Source of the DNA: Candidatus Thalassarchaeaceae archaeon | GTDB lineage: Archaea > Thermoplasmatota > Poseidoniia > Poseidoniales > Thalassarchaeaceae | Assembly: GCA_030745885.1 (NCBI GenBank) | Contig: JASLNR010000055.1 | Span: 1-42,092, forward strand | Direction: 5' to 3' | Length of the DNA: 42,092 bases | Shown: positions 32,200 through 41,348 of the stretch, piece by piece | Position numbering within the stretch: the stretch's first letter is position 1 | Layout: every line of letters begins with the position of its first letter | Notes under the pieces: model-generated | What the model was told of the DNA's origin: nothing | What the model saw: only the letters and a program-made list of their open reading frames with translations | The model's database searches: none | Position numbers and translations under genes: made by a program

Positions 32200-33540
32200 T
32201 CACTTCCCCAACCACCATTCAATCAGCTCATCCTCGTCATTCGGTGGTGATTGGCCGTCAATGCCACAACCAAGGAGCGAGAGTCGGGAGATGGCGGCAT
32301 GAACAGATGAGCCATGCCCTCCCGTTCTGATGATTTGCCCCAAGGAGAAGCGTAGATGGGTTTTGGGATTGGAAAGTTGCCATCTCCTGAGGGCCTCTCG
32401 GAACGGCCAGATTGCGAGCAGCAGCCTCCCATAGGAAAAGTGCTCCTCCTTCAACTGAGAACGGGGTGCCTCCCTTCCAATCAGCGTCTTGTGCTGGGAC
32501 AGCCACTCGGAACTATCGTGTAGGAACTTGACGATTCTTTGGGAATGCCGTTCGGAAACGCATCTCACGGGACCCATTGCTGAACGGAGCTCGGAGATGT
32601 CGGCAGTATGGACCAGTGAGAAGGTCCCACAAATGGAAGACATTGAGTGATTCAGGATATTCTTGGGCATTTCTAGAATATTCCCCCCTGTTGCAGAGGC
32701 GAGGATCTCTCCATGCCTCTCCTGAGCGGACTTCAGTACCTTCCAAGGGGTCTCGCCATCGAGCCAATCTGACTTTTTCTTGGCTGGCTTGACGCCTAAA
32801 TCGGCGAGTGTGCTTTGCCCCATTGAGAGTCTCAATAGTTGCCTGATCTGATACTGGTCAACGGCCTCGAGGTCTACGTTGATAGGCATCGGTCTCCTGT
32901 GCAGAAAGGCCCGGATGCCTTCGATGAGTCTGCTACGGAACTCCTTCTCGGTGCCTTCGTTCGGGATTGGCCCGAGAATCGCGCCCATGTCGAATGGGGT
33001 CGGCATTTCCACACCCCCCGAAAGTAGGGATTGATACCCCTCCCTTATCTTAGATTGGAACTCCGTAGTCTCGAAGTACTCCTCCTTGTTCGAGACCCCC
33101 CTTAGCGTCTCATCCTTTATTCTCCTCATTGCCAGTTCCGGTTCACAATCTACCCAGATGCATAGATCGGGAACCAAAGCAGCAGCATTCATGTGCGCAA
33201 CCCTGCTAACCCCCAAGGAGCCTACTATCCCCTGATAAACAAGAGAGGAGTGGATGTTTCTCTCGCTGACGACGGCCCTTCCCTCTAGAAGCCTAGGTAG
33301 AATCCAGCCGTGGGAATGGTCCAGCCTGTCTGCAGCGAATAGGCCGGCCTCCTGCTCAGGAGTCATCGACCTCTTCCTCACAGAATCGATTGCGAGGCGC
33401 CCTAGGGCGTGGTCACGCCGCGGTTCGCTAGTAGCCTCTACTGAGGAGAACGAGAACTCGCGTTCCAGCACCTCCGACACAATCTTCGTTGCCAGACCCT
33501 TACCGCTACCATCTCCACCCTCGATTGTGAAAAGATACAT
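32200..33540 (-). CDS. tmk: Thymidylate kinase-like protein with a C-terminal domain of unknown function
   Basis: 446 residues, about twice the usual 200-215. Residues 1-215 are a dTMP kinase: P-loop EGGDGSGKGLATK, where Gly replaces the usual Ser/Thr after the Lys (adenylate kinases also have GKG), EPRRDHALGRLA, LLFAADR-like GLFAADRLDHSHGWILP, and the nucleotide-site segment SERNIHSSLVYQG replacing the usual DRY-x2-S-x2-AYQG. Residues 216-446 match nothing I know; this part is mixed alpha-beta, begins PMPINVDLEAVDQYQIRQLL, includes FSYGRLLLAIWPFREALRRWQL and ends LIEWWLGK. The dTMP kinase activity is likely; the extra domain could bind nucleic acid or regulate. No shared strand with its right neighbour beyond an 18-base gap. 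Confidence 0.85.
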   Translation of the reverse strand: MYLFTIEGGDGSGKGLATKIVSEVLEREFSFSSVEATSEPRRDHALGRLAIDSVRKRSMTPEQEAGLFAADRLDHSHGWILPRLLEGRAVVSERNIHSSLVYQGIVGSLGVSRVAHMNAAALVPDLCIWVDCEPELAMRRIKDETLRGVSNKEEYFETTEFQSKIREGYQSLLSGGVEMPTPFDMGAILGPIPNEGTEKEFRSRLIEGIRAFLHRRPMPINVDLEAVDQYQIRQLLRLSMGQSTLADLGVKPAKKKSDWLDGETPWKVLKSAQERHGEILASATGGNILEMPKNILNHSMSSICGTFSLVHTADISELRSAMGPVRCVSERHSQRIVKFLHDSSEWLSQHKTLIGREAPRSQLKEEHFSYGRLLLAIWPFREALRRWQLSNPKTHLRFSLGQIIRTGGHGSSVHAAISRLSLLGCGIDGQSPPNDEDELIEWWLGK

Positions 33541-33558
33541 GCAAAAACCCTAGTCAGC

Positions 33559-34299
33559 CTATTGGGCGTCCCCCGAAAACTGTTCCTTTGAAAGGGTAAC
33601 TAGCCCCATGCCGAGCAGAATCAGCAAGGGGCCGACGAAGATCATCCCCCTACTCCAAAGACCCACAAAGGCCAACCACCATGACCTGCGGTAGCTTTTC
33701 CCCCTATACGCCTCAAATCCACCAATTATTCCAGTAAGTCCGGCAAGTAGGGTCAGGAAGGCTATTGCAGTGGCAATCAAAACCGACTCCCCGAGATGGC
33801 TCTCACCCCTCATGTCGATGGTCTGCTCGCCATCGCCAGGGGTCAGGGTAACGACAATCTGTGCGTGATCGCCGGGAACCATGAATACGCTGGTAGTGTT
33901 GTTTCCAGGATGGCTTACATAAATTATCGATGGTTCTCGAAGAACATCGGCAATGGTGAAGCGTCCATTGGAGTCAGTCAGAGTCTCCTTCCCTGTCGTC
34001 GAGCCATCGTCATTCAGCAGCCTTACTCTGACCCCCTCCACAGGGTCGCCCCCGGTCGTGTTATCGATCAACGCGGAGTTAACGATGCCTGAGACGTCGG
34101 CGTACATGTTGGCAGAATCTAGCCTGCCAGAGAGCACCTCCCCGGGATCAGCGGAAATTAGCATGATTCCTAGTTGGGCCCCCAACAGGCTACCGAAAAC
34201 AATGAGGATTGCACCCGCGACCCTGGTAGCCGGGTCAACTGCCATATCTTCCATCAGGTAATCGAGGTCAATACCCTCTTGCTCCTCGCTCGGGTCCAT
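33559..34299 (-). CDS. Membrane protein with an extracytoplasmic carboxypeptidase-regulatory-like beta domain
   Basis: 246 residues. An acidic N-terminus (EEQEGIDLDYLMEDMAVD) is followed by helix 1 (about 28-48, GAILIVFGSLLGAQLGIMLI). A CarboxypepD_reg-like beta-sandwich covers about 65-155 (VSGIVNSALIDN, VEGVRVRLLNDDGSTTGKETLTDSNGRFTIADVL, IIYVSHPGNNTTSVF), and two more helices lie near 172-195 and 212-235. The fold of the outside domain is recognisable from the TDSNGRF turn. Function unknown. Its ATG overlaps the glutaminyl-cyclase stop by one base (TAATG), so the two are translationally coupled and may act together at the membrane. Confidence 0.8.
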   Translation of the reverse strand: MDPSEEQEGIDLDYLMEDMAVDPATRVAGAILIVFGSLLGAQLGIMLISADPGEVLSGRLDSANMYADVSGIVNSALIDNTTGGDPVEGVRVRLLNDDGSTTGKETLTDSNGRFTIADVLREPSIIYVSHPGNNTTSVFMVPGDHAQIVVTLTPGDGEQTIDMRGESHLGESVLIATAIAFLTLLAGLTGIIGGFEAYRGKSYRRSWWLAFVGLWSRGMIFVGPLLILLGMGLVTLSKEQFSGDAQ

Positions 34300-35264
34300 T
34301 ATGGCATCTCCGATGACTGCTCTGCCGCACTGGGGGGCGACGGCTGTTGATGTTTTAGACGACGCCCGATCAGGATAATGAACAGAATGAGGATGGCGGG
34401 AGTGAAATTTCTCTCCAACAGCGAGGCTGTGGGAGGATGCTGTCGCCCTATCTCAGTGCTCGCGTTCTGGTCGTTAGTAGGATTGGATTCGAAACTTACC
34501 AAGTACATCTCCGTCCAATTCTTCCCGGTGATCCAGAAAGCATCTGCCCCCTGATCGTATGCTATTCCATTGAGGACCTCGTTCTTCGTTTCCCCTTGAT
34601 TGGCAGCAAGGGATGATGCCGAGACGTGGAACTCAACTATGCCAGAGGAGGAGTTGATTGCAATGATTCGGTCTTGGCCCCAAACGTTTGCGTATACCGT
34701 GCTGCCAACGCACTCCAACTCGTTCAGACGGTTTACCTCTTCGTCGTTCGATAATACAGTTACCGACCGAATCACCTCAAAGGTGAGGGGGTCGCGGAAA
34801 GAAAGTTCTGAGGAGCCATTTGACATGACCAAGTATTCACCATCAAAACAAATGCCCCATCCCTCGCCCTCGTAACTGAGATTGTAGATCAGGGACAGGG
34901 ATCCTAGATCGAAAACAAATGCTCTGCCACTCTTCCATGTTAGCATGATGACGGAGCTATCGAAAATAGTGATTCCCTCGCCGAAATATGCGTCGTCAAC
35001 AACCACCTCGCGAAGCACGTCACCGGTAACCTGATCCAGTTCCCTCAATCCTGAATGGCCGTAGAGCCCGGTGCTCTCGAGAATCGTGTTTTCGTTAACC
35101 TCCAACCCCTGAGTGAATGCAGTAGGGTCATGGGGTATCGTCTCAATCAGAACTAACTCACGCTCCTCTACCAACTCGTTGGAATCCGTGGCATCGACGG
35201 GCATAGCAAACGACATGATTAGCAGGAAGGCCGCGAGTAGTCTGGACCATACCCGCCCGCGCAT
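34299..35264 (-). CDS. Membrane-anchored glutaminyl-peptide cyclotransferase (plant/bacterial type)
   Basis: 321 residues from ATG 35264. Converts N-terminal Gln of peptides to pyroglutamate. The start gives a clean signal peptide (RGRVWSRLLAAFLLIMSFAMPVDA) and fits a leaderless transcript from the TATA-like element at 35288-35295; ATG 35282 is the alternative. The five-bladed propeller family is plain: DPTAFTQGLEV, ESTGLYGHSGLRELDQVTG, YFGEGIT, LTWKSGRAFVFD, GEGWGICFDGEYLVMSNGS, LNELECVGSTVYANVWGQD, VLNGIAYD and WITGKNW. Unlike most family members it ends with a membrane helix (FTPAILILFIILIG) and a short polar tail. Coupled to the 246-residue membrane protein and divergent from a large metalloprotease. 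Confidence 0.92.
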   Translation of the reverse strand: MRGRVWSRLLAAFLLIMSFAMPVDATDSNELVEERELVLIETIPHDPTAFTQGLEVNENTILESTGLYGHSGLRELDQVTGDVLREVVVDDAYFGEGITIFDSSVIMLTWKSGRAFVFDLGSLSLIYNLSYEGEGWGICFDGEYLVMSNGSSELSFRDPLTFEVIRSVTVLSNDEEVNRLNELECVGSTVYANVWGQDRIIAINSSSGIVEFHVSASSLAANQGETKNEVLNGIAYDQGADAFWITGKNWTEMYLVSFESNPTNDQNASTEIGRQHPPTASLLERNFTPAILILFIILIGRRLKHQQPSPPSAAEQSSEMP

Positions 35265-35287
35265 GTACGAACGATGCTCCATCGATG

Positions 35288-35295
35288 TTAAAATA
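35288..35295 (-). promoter_or_regulatory. Putative TATA box of the glutaminyl cyclase gene
   Basis: On the minus strand the sequence reads TATTTTAA, centred about 28 bases upstream of ATG 35264. That spacing fits transcription starting at the start codon (leaderless), as is common in archaea, and supports the choice of ATG 35264 over 35282. The divergent metalloprotease gene begins 46 bases to the right, so the region is a shared promoter. Confidence 0.5.
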
Positions 35296-35340
35296 CGTCC
35301 TCGGACCGTTTGCTGAAGGTACTCGGACGGAGTGTTGTTA

Positions 35341-38300
35341 ATGCGGGATGGCGCTGAAACGACCCCAGTGCCATTGTCCTTGTTGATCATTGCCACCATG
35401 GTCGTAGCCAGTTTCGGCCCACTGGTTGCTTCAGAGCCGTTCGAAGGAAATTCTGAGACATCTAGCATGGCGGACGGTCTTTCGGGATTCGAGCCCACTA
35501 TTGAGGGCAAGCAGTACATGTTCAGCGAGAGCGAAATCCCCCGCTTCTCAGCCACGACATACCTGAAGAAACAATGGATTGAGGACGGTTATCCCGGAGT
35601 AATTCTTCCATTCAGCCCAAGCTACCATTACTCGAGGCACTATGCTAGAAGCTGTGAGGAGGCCTGGTCTGTTGATGACACCGGCAATATCACGACTCCC
35701 GATGGCACGATCTCGTTCACGGTCAAGAAAATCTCTGCCAATGCAGCAATTCTCGTCGAGGACGGGGCGGTGATTTCATCCACGACACTGAATGACATTA
35801 CCGCAACATGGGAGTCGATAATCTACCCGACGGACACGAATTACTTCGGGGACACCCCGGACGTCGACAATAATTGCCAGATCGAGATCGTCATACACGC
35901 TGTGGACGGACCCGGTGGAACTGGGGGTTACTTCCAACCCGGAATCTCCGCACTGCGAGAATCTCTGTTCGTCGACGTTGATGACCTGGATGGTCGAAAC
36001 GCAATCCTAGCCCATGAGCTCGAGCATCTGATCCACAATGCATGGGATCCTTTTGAGTACATCTGGATTGACGAGGGCGCGGCCGACTTGGCAACCTACT
36101 TGTGCTTTGGAATTGATGGTACCCTATCCGACCACGCCAACAACTGGGCCATGAACACCAGCCTTGGCCTGAGGTGGTGGAACCAGAGGGCAGCCGATTA
36201 TGGGGCCGGCTTCCTGTTCATGTTATACCTCGCTGACAAGCTCGGAGGTGCCCCTTCAATTCGCAGTCTGATTGCCGACACATCCCTTGGAGGAGATGGA
36301 ATCGAGGACCTGGCTAGAAATCCTGGGCCCGGATCGACCCAGATTGGCAGTACGATGAGCGAGATTTTTGCGAACTTTAGCGCCGCAGTCACTTTAGACA
36401 GCCCCCAAGGGGCGTTTGGCTTTTCGGACCTCGAGATGAATGATGAATGCTCGTCCGATTACGTGTGCAAGGCGAGATCAAGTGGATCAAATCAACAATG
36501 GTCTGAGAATTGGCAGTCGGCAGGACACACCATAGAAGGGTGGGGGCTCAGATCTTACAGATTCACACAAGGCACAGGCGACCCACTCAACTTGATGGTG
36601 CAACCAGACCGTTTCGGTTTCGAAGGTGCAATCCTAATCAGGGAGGCGGCGACTGGTACATGGACCATGAGCGAACTGAGGGTCGATTCCACAACGGGAA
36701 TCGGCACGGGGCTCATACACGGTTTCGGCAACACCACAGCGGAGGTATGGCTGCTCGTATGGTTCAACTCATTGATAGATGACTGTGACTACGACTTCGC
36801 CAATTGCGGAATCATGCCAGCGGGGTCCTATCCCTCTGGATCAATAACTGTGAACGCGGGCTTGATCACAGAGCCTGCAGAAGTCACAATAGATTCCTTG
36901 CAGACCTTTGACAGAGATGGCGATTCTCTCCAAGACAGCATCGAAATCGGAATAGAAGTGACCTCCGACGCCTATTACGAGACCTTGGAGGTGACCTTCG
37001 AGGCCTATACTGAAAACGTGCTCACAGATTCACTGATCTTCAACTTAGCCGCAAGCAATAGCGAGCCGGTTTCAAGGGCGATTTGGTTCACGCCTTCGTT
37101 CACGGGTGAGTGGTCCTTCTCCGTGAGGATTAGGGACATCACCGGAGGACTGCAGGACGAGGGTTTCTCGCTTCCTGTGCAGATTTACAACATGAAGCCC
37201 GTTGGCTCCGGGTCCATCTCGACTCCAGCCACCCAGACATGGTTGCCGACCCATATGTTCGGAGGAGGCTACGACACATGGGGATTCGGTCTTCAAAACG
37301 GATCCTTCAATCACAATGAGACCCCATCGTCATACATCTGGGATCTCGGTGACGGAAATGGCTCCAGCCTCAAGAACCCAATTCACCCCTACATGGAAGA
37401 AGGCGAGTACCAAGTTATTCTGGTCGTTATGGACCGAGGGGGGTACTACTCCGAGGCACAGACCTGGAACATCTCAGTGAATGATTCGTCGGCCCCGGTT
37501 CCAGAGATATCCATAGAGGGGGTGGCAATTACTGGTGAAATTACTTTTCAAACCAATCAGAGAATCCAGTTCTCTGCCAGTAGAACCTCGGACAATGTCC
37601 CAGTTGAGCATCTGACTTTCAACTGGGACTGGGGGGATGGGGAATCAGATTCTGGTGTTGGACTCTACGAAGCGGGACATTCTTGGATTGACGGCAATGC
37701 AAATGGCACCATCTACTCCATGGGACTGAGCGTGAGCGATGGAACTCATGCTTCCGAACTCACGATTCTGATTCGGATACTCAATCGAGTCCCCCGGCTA
37801 GTCCATGACGGAGTGTTGCAGACTTACACGCTGACACCTCTGAGCATGCCTGAAATTTTCGTCGACGACGACGGTATGATAATGGAACACAGATGGGACT
37901 TCGAGGGCGGGGTGAATCTAGACGGTACTGGGATGTCACTGACATCTGACTTCTCCGAAACTGCTTCGTTCCTATCCAATCCGACCGTCGGTTGGCTTGA
38001 GCCGGGCATGAAGAACGTGACCCTAGAGGTAAGAGACGACGACGGGAATACTTCGTTTGCCAATCTGCAGGTTGAAGTCCTAAACCAGCGTCCTGTCGCA
38101 ATCTTCAATCGGCCCATGGATGGGAATGTTAGAACTGCTTATGTCTTTGAGAGCGAGTCCTTCGATCCGGATGGTGACTCCTCCTACCTTAGGCATGTTT
38201 GGAGCATCTCCGACATGATAGAGGCCATTGAGAACGTCTCCTCCATCAGTAGGTCATTCCTCAACCCTGGACTGTATAGCATTAGTCTGGTCGTGATTGA

Positions 38301-39468
38301 CGAACGTGGCCTGGAATCTGCCCCGAAGACATACCTCTTTGGAATAGAAAATCCACTTCCCGTACCAATTCTCTCTTTCAGTTGTCCCAGCCTCAATGGT
38401 TCGATCCTAGATGGAATTCCAGAGGATGAGGCTGGGATAGTGTGGCAGGTCCCACATACAGAAGGAGGGGGGGCCTTCGTCGCGCCCGGGAATCCAATCA
38501 GATTCGATGGGAGGGGCAGCCATGACTCGGATCCTCGATTCTCTGGCAAGACATCAACCGACTCAATGGATCCAGATTGGAACGGCATCGCCTCGTGGAT
38601 CTGGGACTTCGGTGACGCAAGCCCTGCAAAACTCGGCCCGATTGTCTGGCACGAGTACGAAAGACCGGGGGCATATATCGTGAGGTTGACTGTCACTGAC
38701 GGATTCGCTGGAGGGGAATCCAATACCACCGAATTGATAGTGCATGTATCCCAATCGCCAAAGATATTGACTACGAACCCCATTTCCTCAGAATACGTCA
38801 TAGTAGGAGATAGGGTGAATCTAATCGGGAACGCAACTGACCCTGATTTGGATTATGGAATCACAGCTTGGCTGGATGTTGATGCGAACTTTGACAGCGA
38901 CGGAGATGGAGATCAGTCCAGAGACAGGGACATCGATTTAACAGGTTCTCTGGAGATTCGGTGGGATTTGGACGTGTTCACCGATGACGACTGCTACAGA
39001 CTCGAAGGCTGCGATGGTGATTCCAGAAACGACTGGATGACATCGAATCAGACTTGGAGGAAACCAGGGGAGGTCAGGATTTCGATGACCGCCTGTGATG
39101 GAGTCGGGGTTTGCTCATCCAAGGATTACGTCGTGACCGTTCTCTCCATCCAGGAGACTGCGCCGCCAAAGACCCTCTCGGATCTTACTTGGACTGATTT
39201 CATCCCGGATAGGAAGAGCGCTGGGCTGCTCTCACTGGTATCCTTGGTGGCCCTTCTGGGGTGGATGGTGATGAGGCAGAAGGACGATGAGGAGATCGAA
39301 GCGAGGGACCTGATCGAGAGATATGGGGTCGACGAGGTGGAGGCCGAGGGAGGCATCTCCGGGATGGATCAGCACGCCCCGCCGCCACAACCAAAATATC
39401 TGACCTCCGAGGAGCGGACTAACAAGGAGTCGGGCTACGTCCGTCCAATCAGAACGAGGCGAAGGTAG
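35341..39468 (+). CDS. Large membrane-anchored zinc metalloprotease with PKD domains
   Basis: 1375 residues from ATG 35341 (GTG 35332 also in frame). A signal peptide (about 1-32, LSLLIIATMVVASFGPLVAS) precedes a catalytic domain. AHELEHLIH gives the HExxH motif with His225, Glu226 and His229, and WIDEGAADLA supplies a probable third ligand at Glu245, an arrangement like M30/M6-type gluzincins. After about residue 350 come beta-sandwich parts and several PKD-like domains (FNWDWGDGES near 760, SWIWDFGDAS near 1085, with others near 665 and 850). A membrane helix at about 1293-1312 (LLSLVSLVALLGWMVM) leads to a charged cytoplasmic tail ending RPIRTRRR. Likely a surface protease for polymeric substrates. 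Its stop overlaps the next start by one base. Confidence 0.9.
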   Translation: MRDGAETTPVPLSLLIIATMVVASFGPLVASEPFEGNSETSSMADGLSGFEPTIEGKQYMFSESEIPRFSATTYLKKQWIEDGYPGVILPFSPSYHYSRHYARSCEEAWSVDDTGNITTPDGTISFTVKKISANAAILVEDGAVISSTTLNDITATWESIIYPTDTNYFGDTPDVDNNCQIEIVIHAVDGPGGTGGYFQPGISALRESLFVDVDDLDGRNAILAHELEHLIHNAWDPFEYIWIDEGAADLATYLCFGIDGTLSDHANNWAMNTSLGLRWWNQRAADYGAGFLFMLYLADKLGGAPSIRSLIADTSLGGDGIEDLARNPGPGSTQIGSTMSEIFANFSAAVTLDSPQGAFGFSDLEMNDECSSDYVCKARSSGSNQQWSENWQSAGHTIEGWGLRSYRFTQGTGDPLNLMVQPDRFGFEGAILIREAATGTWTMSELRVDSTTGIGTGLIHGFGNTTAEVWLLVWFNSLIDDCDYDFANCGIMPAGSYPSGSITVNAGLITEPAEVTIDSLQTFDRDGDSLQDSIEIGIEVTSDAYYETLEVTFEAYTENVLTDSLIFNLAASNSEPVSRAIWFTPSFTGEWSFSVRIRDITGGLQDEGFSLPVQIYNMKPVGSGSISTPATQTWLPTHMFGGGYDTWGFGLQNGSFNHNETPSSYIWDLGDGNGSSLKNPIHPYMEEGEYQVILVVMDRGGYYSEAQTWNISVNDSSAPVPEISIEGVAITGEITFQTNQRIQFSASRTSDNVPVEHLTFNWDWGDGESDSGVGLYEAGHSWIDGNANGTIYSMGLSVSDGTHASELTILIRILNRVPRLVHDGVLQTYTLTPLSMPEIFVDDDGMIMEHRWDFEGGVNLDGTGMSLTSDFSETASFLSNPTVGWLEPGMKNVTLEVRDDDGNTSFANLQVEVLNQRPVAIFNRPMDGNVRTAYVFESESFDPDGDSSYLRHVWSISDMIEAIENVSSISRSFLNPGLYSISLVVIDERGLESAPKTYLFGIENPLPVPILSFSCPSLNGSILDGIPEDEAGIVWQVPHTEGGGAFVAPGNPIRFDGRGSHDSDPRFSGKTSTDSMDPDWNGIASWIWDFGDASPAKLGPIVWHEYERPGAYIVRLTVTDGFAGGESNTTELIVHVSQSPKILTTNPISSEYVIVGDRVNLIGNATDPDLDYGITAWLDVDANFDSDGDGDQSRDRDIDLTGSLEIRWDLDVFTDDDCYRLEGCDGDSRNDWMTSNQTWRKPGEVRISMTACDGVGVCSSKDYVVTVLSIQETAPPKTLSDLTWTDFIPDRKSAGLLSLVSLVALLGWMVMRQKDDEEIEARDLIERYGVDEVEAEGGISGMDQHAPPPQPKYLTSEERTNKESGYVRPIRTRRR

Positions 39469-40391
39469 TGAGGGTTTCTAGAAGGCACGATATCAGAATC
39501 GCCGCATTGCCCATGACTATCATTGCCGTGATGATCGCTGGCGCTCTGTCATCAGTTCCGGCAACCTCCGCTAACAGCTCTTGCGATGTTTCCCCAAGCA
39601 GCGACTGGTCGCAGAGTGTGCCCGGAGACTACATCGAGGTCTCCACCGTAGACGATGGTGGTGGTTTTGAGGGAATTTTCGGTTATGGGTCTCCGGGTAA
39701 TTCTCTCAAGCCATTGGAGAGGGGCCTCAGCACCGAGTGGTCTGACGGTACATGGTCGGGATTCCAGGGGGTTGCGGTGATGAATGACAGCGCCACGACA
39801 CTGAGCATGGTGCTTATCCCGGGATATCTTTACACCTTCTGCATAGATTTCAGCCACAGCGGCGGCTCGGCAGCATCAGAGGCCCGAGGCGACATATACC
39901 TGATGACCGATCAAAACTATGGAATGTACACTAGCGAGTATGATTTTAGGGGCTTGGACGATTATAATATTGACATGGTACCGGTCGAATGGAGGGACAT
40001 GTCGACGTGGTTGCCTTTCAGGGATTCGCATGCCTATGAGTCCGTAGGTTATGAGGAGTTCTCCGTGGCCATTGACTCGACCGGGACTGCATGGTCCTCG
40101 CTCGGCTTACAGGATGGATCCCCCTATCAGGTGTATCACCTGGTTCTTGACGGATGGGACAACAGCAGAGTCGCAGATTCAGGTGCAACAGGGGGGACCA
40201 TGAACGTCGAGATACTAATCGACGTTGAAGAGCGCCAGACTTTACCGAACTACACCGCATACATGCTAATCGGGGCGTTGCCTCTGTCCTGCATCATTAT
40301 CCCCCTGATTCTCCACAGCAGGTATCATTCCACAGCCCAAACCAGCGAAGGGGAGGAGATGCGGGAAGTGCCGTATCTCAGGGATGGGTGA
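39468..40391 (+). CDS. Surface membrane protein of unknown function, coupled to the metalloprotease
   Basis: 307 residues starting at GTG 39468, whose first base is the last base of the upstream stop codon. A signal peptide (about 1-35, IIAVMIAGALSSVPATSA) is followed by an acidic beta-rich ectodomain with two or three Cys (SSCDVSPSSDW, YTFCIDFSH), a membrane helix at about 262-282 (YMLIGALPLSCIIIPLILH) and a short acidic tail. The region VMNDSATTLSMVLIPGYLYTFCIDFSH resembles pre-peptidase-type beta domains in general pattern only. No family recognised. The one-base overlap implies coupled translation, so it may be an accessory subunit of the protease. Confidence 0.8.
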   Translation: MRVSRRHDIRIAALPMTIIAVMIAGALSSVPATSANSSCDVSPSSDWSQSVPGDYIEVSTVDDGGGFEGIFGYGSPGNSLKPLERGLSTEWSDGTWSGFQGVAVMNDSATTLSMVLIPGYLYTFCIDFSHSGGSAASEARGDIYLMTDQNYGMYTSEYDFRGLDDYNIDMVPVEWRDMSTWLPFRDSHAYESVGYEEFSVAIDSTGTAWSSLGLQDGSPYQVYHLVLDGWDNSRVADSGATGGTMNVEILIDVEERQTLPNYTAYMLIGALPLSCIIIPLILHSRYHSTAQTSEGEEMREVPYLRDG

Positions 40392-40392
40392 A

Positions 40393-41193
40393 CTAAGCGT
40401 ACTCTAGCAGGGACCACGCCGTCTGAAGGTCCGAAGCATTGATCCTGCCTTGCTGCGCGAGGTGCCATCCCGATTCGGTAGTGGTGTAAACCATGAACTG
40501 ATCGAGCAAGGGGGCGTGAATTCGTGTCCAGTCCCCCCCCGGTCCCAAACCCATTAGAGCAGTATTGATTCCCGAATCCCTCAACTCCCACGCCGCCTCG
40601 AAGATTCTCAGTCCCTCCGCCCTATTCGTAGTCCCATAGCACGCCTTGATGATTTCCCCAAGATCTTGGTTGTCCATAATCTCCTGGGCAATAGCAGATG
40701 AAGTGGGAGTCCCTTCGATGGAGTGCATCGAGGCAATGACCCCAGTCCCATCTCGGGTCAGTCCCACTAACTCATCCCTAATCGACTTGGAAATGTCGGA
40801 TTCAATATCGACCCATCGAGGCCCGTGTACAATTGCGGCTCTGAGAACCTCAATTCGTTGAGTCTCGTTTCCCGGATAGAACCCACCCTGCCTCTCAGGT
40901 CTGCATGCAATCGCCATTGGGAGATCGGTGGCTTCCACGATAGTGGACAAGGCCGAATCCAAATCGACCGCATCCAGATCGAGTTGTCTAATCTCTACCT
41001 CATTTCCAGCGCCATTGCCGTCCCACCCCTCATCGGAACTGGACTTGGCTTGCACACTGTGCTCGGTCGTCCAGAGAAGATCGAGTCGAGCTTCGACTGC
41101 ATCGGCGCCAGCGGCTTTTGCGACCACGGCATCACTAGCCATCTCGTCAGCCGTCCGACCACTAAGGGTTACGCATACGAGGGGTCGATTCAT
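40393..41193 (-). CDS. aroD: Type I 3-dehydroquinate dehydratase
   Basis: 266 residues. Third step of the shikimate pathway: 3-dehydroquinate to 3-dehydroshikimate through a Schiff base. Catalytic residues are visible: Lys183 in EIIKACYG (Schiff-base lysine) and His157 in IASMHSIEGTP. DAVEARLDLL carries the conserved Glu and Arg of the substrate site, and the C-terminal AQQGRINASDLQ matches the family lid. Residues 42-70 hold an acidic, Gly-rich insert (AKSSSDEGWDGNGAGNEVE) not usual in the family. It converges on the 307-residue surface protein with one base between, and is divergent from gyrB. AT-rich TTTAGCTTATT about 50 bases upstream is a possible promoter. Confidence 0.93.
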   Translation of the reverse strand: MNRPLVCVTLSGRTADEMASDAVVAKAAGADAVEARLDLLWTTEHSVQAKSSSDEGWDGNGAGNEVEIRQLDLDAVDLDSALSTIVEATDLPMAIACRPERQGGFYPGNETQRIEVLRAAIVHGPRWVDIESDISKSIRDELVGLTRDGTGVIASMHSIEGTPTSSAIAQEIMDNQDLGEIIKACYGTTNRAEGLRIFEAAWELRDSGINTALMGLGPGGDWTRIHAPLLDQFMVYTTTESGWHLAQQGRINASDLQTAWSLLEYA

Positions 41194-41283
41194 CCGGAGA
41201 AGCGACCGAAGTTGCCTGTTTAACCGTGTCGAGAGGGGAATAAGCTAAATTGAAGCGGAAACTGCCTATTTCACGGTATCTAT

Positions 41284-41322
41284 ACCAATATTGGACAATT
41301 TATTGGTAGGGTTGAATAACCC
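41284..41322. promoter_or_regulatory. Clustered inverted repeats in the aroD-gyrB intergenic region
   Basis: CCAATATTGG (41285-41294) is a perfect 10-base palindrome; ACCAAT (41284-41289) pairs with ATTGGT (41302-41307); GGGTT-GAAT-AACCC (41309-41322) is a small hairpin. All lie upstream of the larger gyrB repeat. They could be repressor sites or TATA-flanking elements (TATCTATACC at 41278-41287 is AT-rich). Patterns seen; roles unknown. Confidence 0.4.
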
Positions 41323-41348
41323 CTTTCACTTGGATATGTCGTATTATC

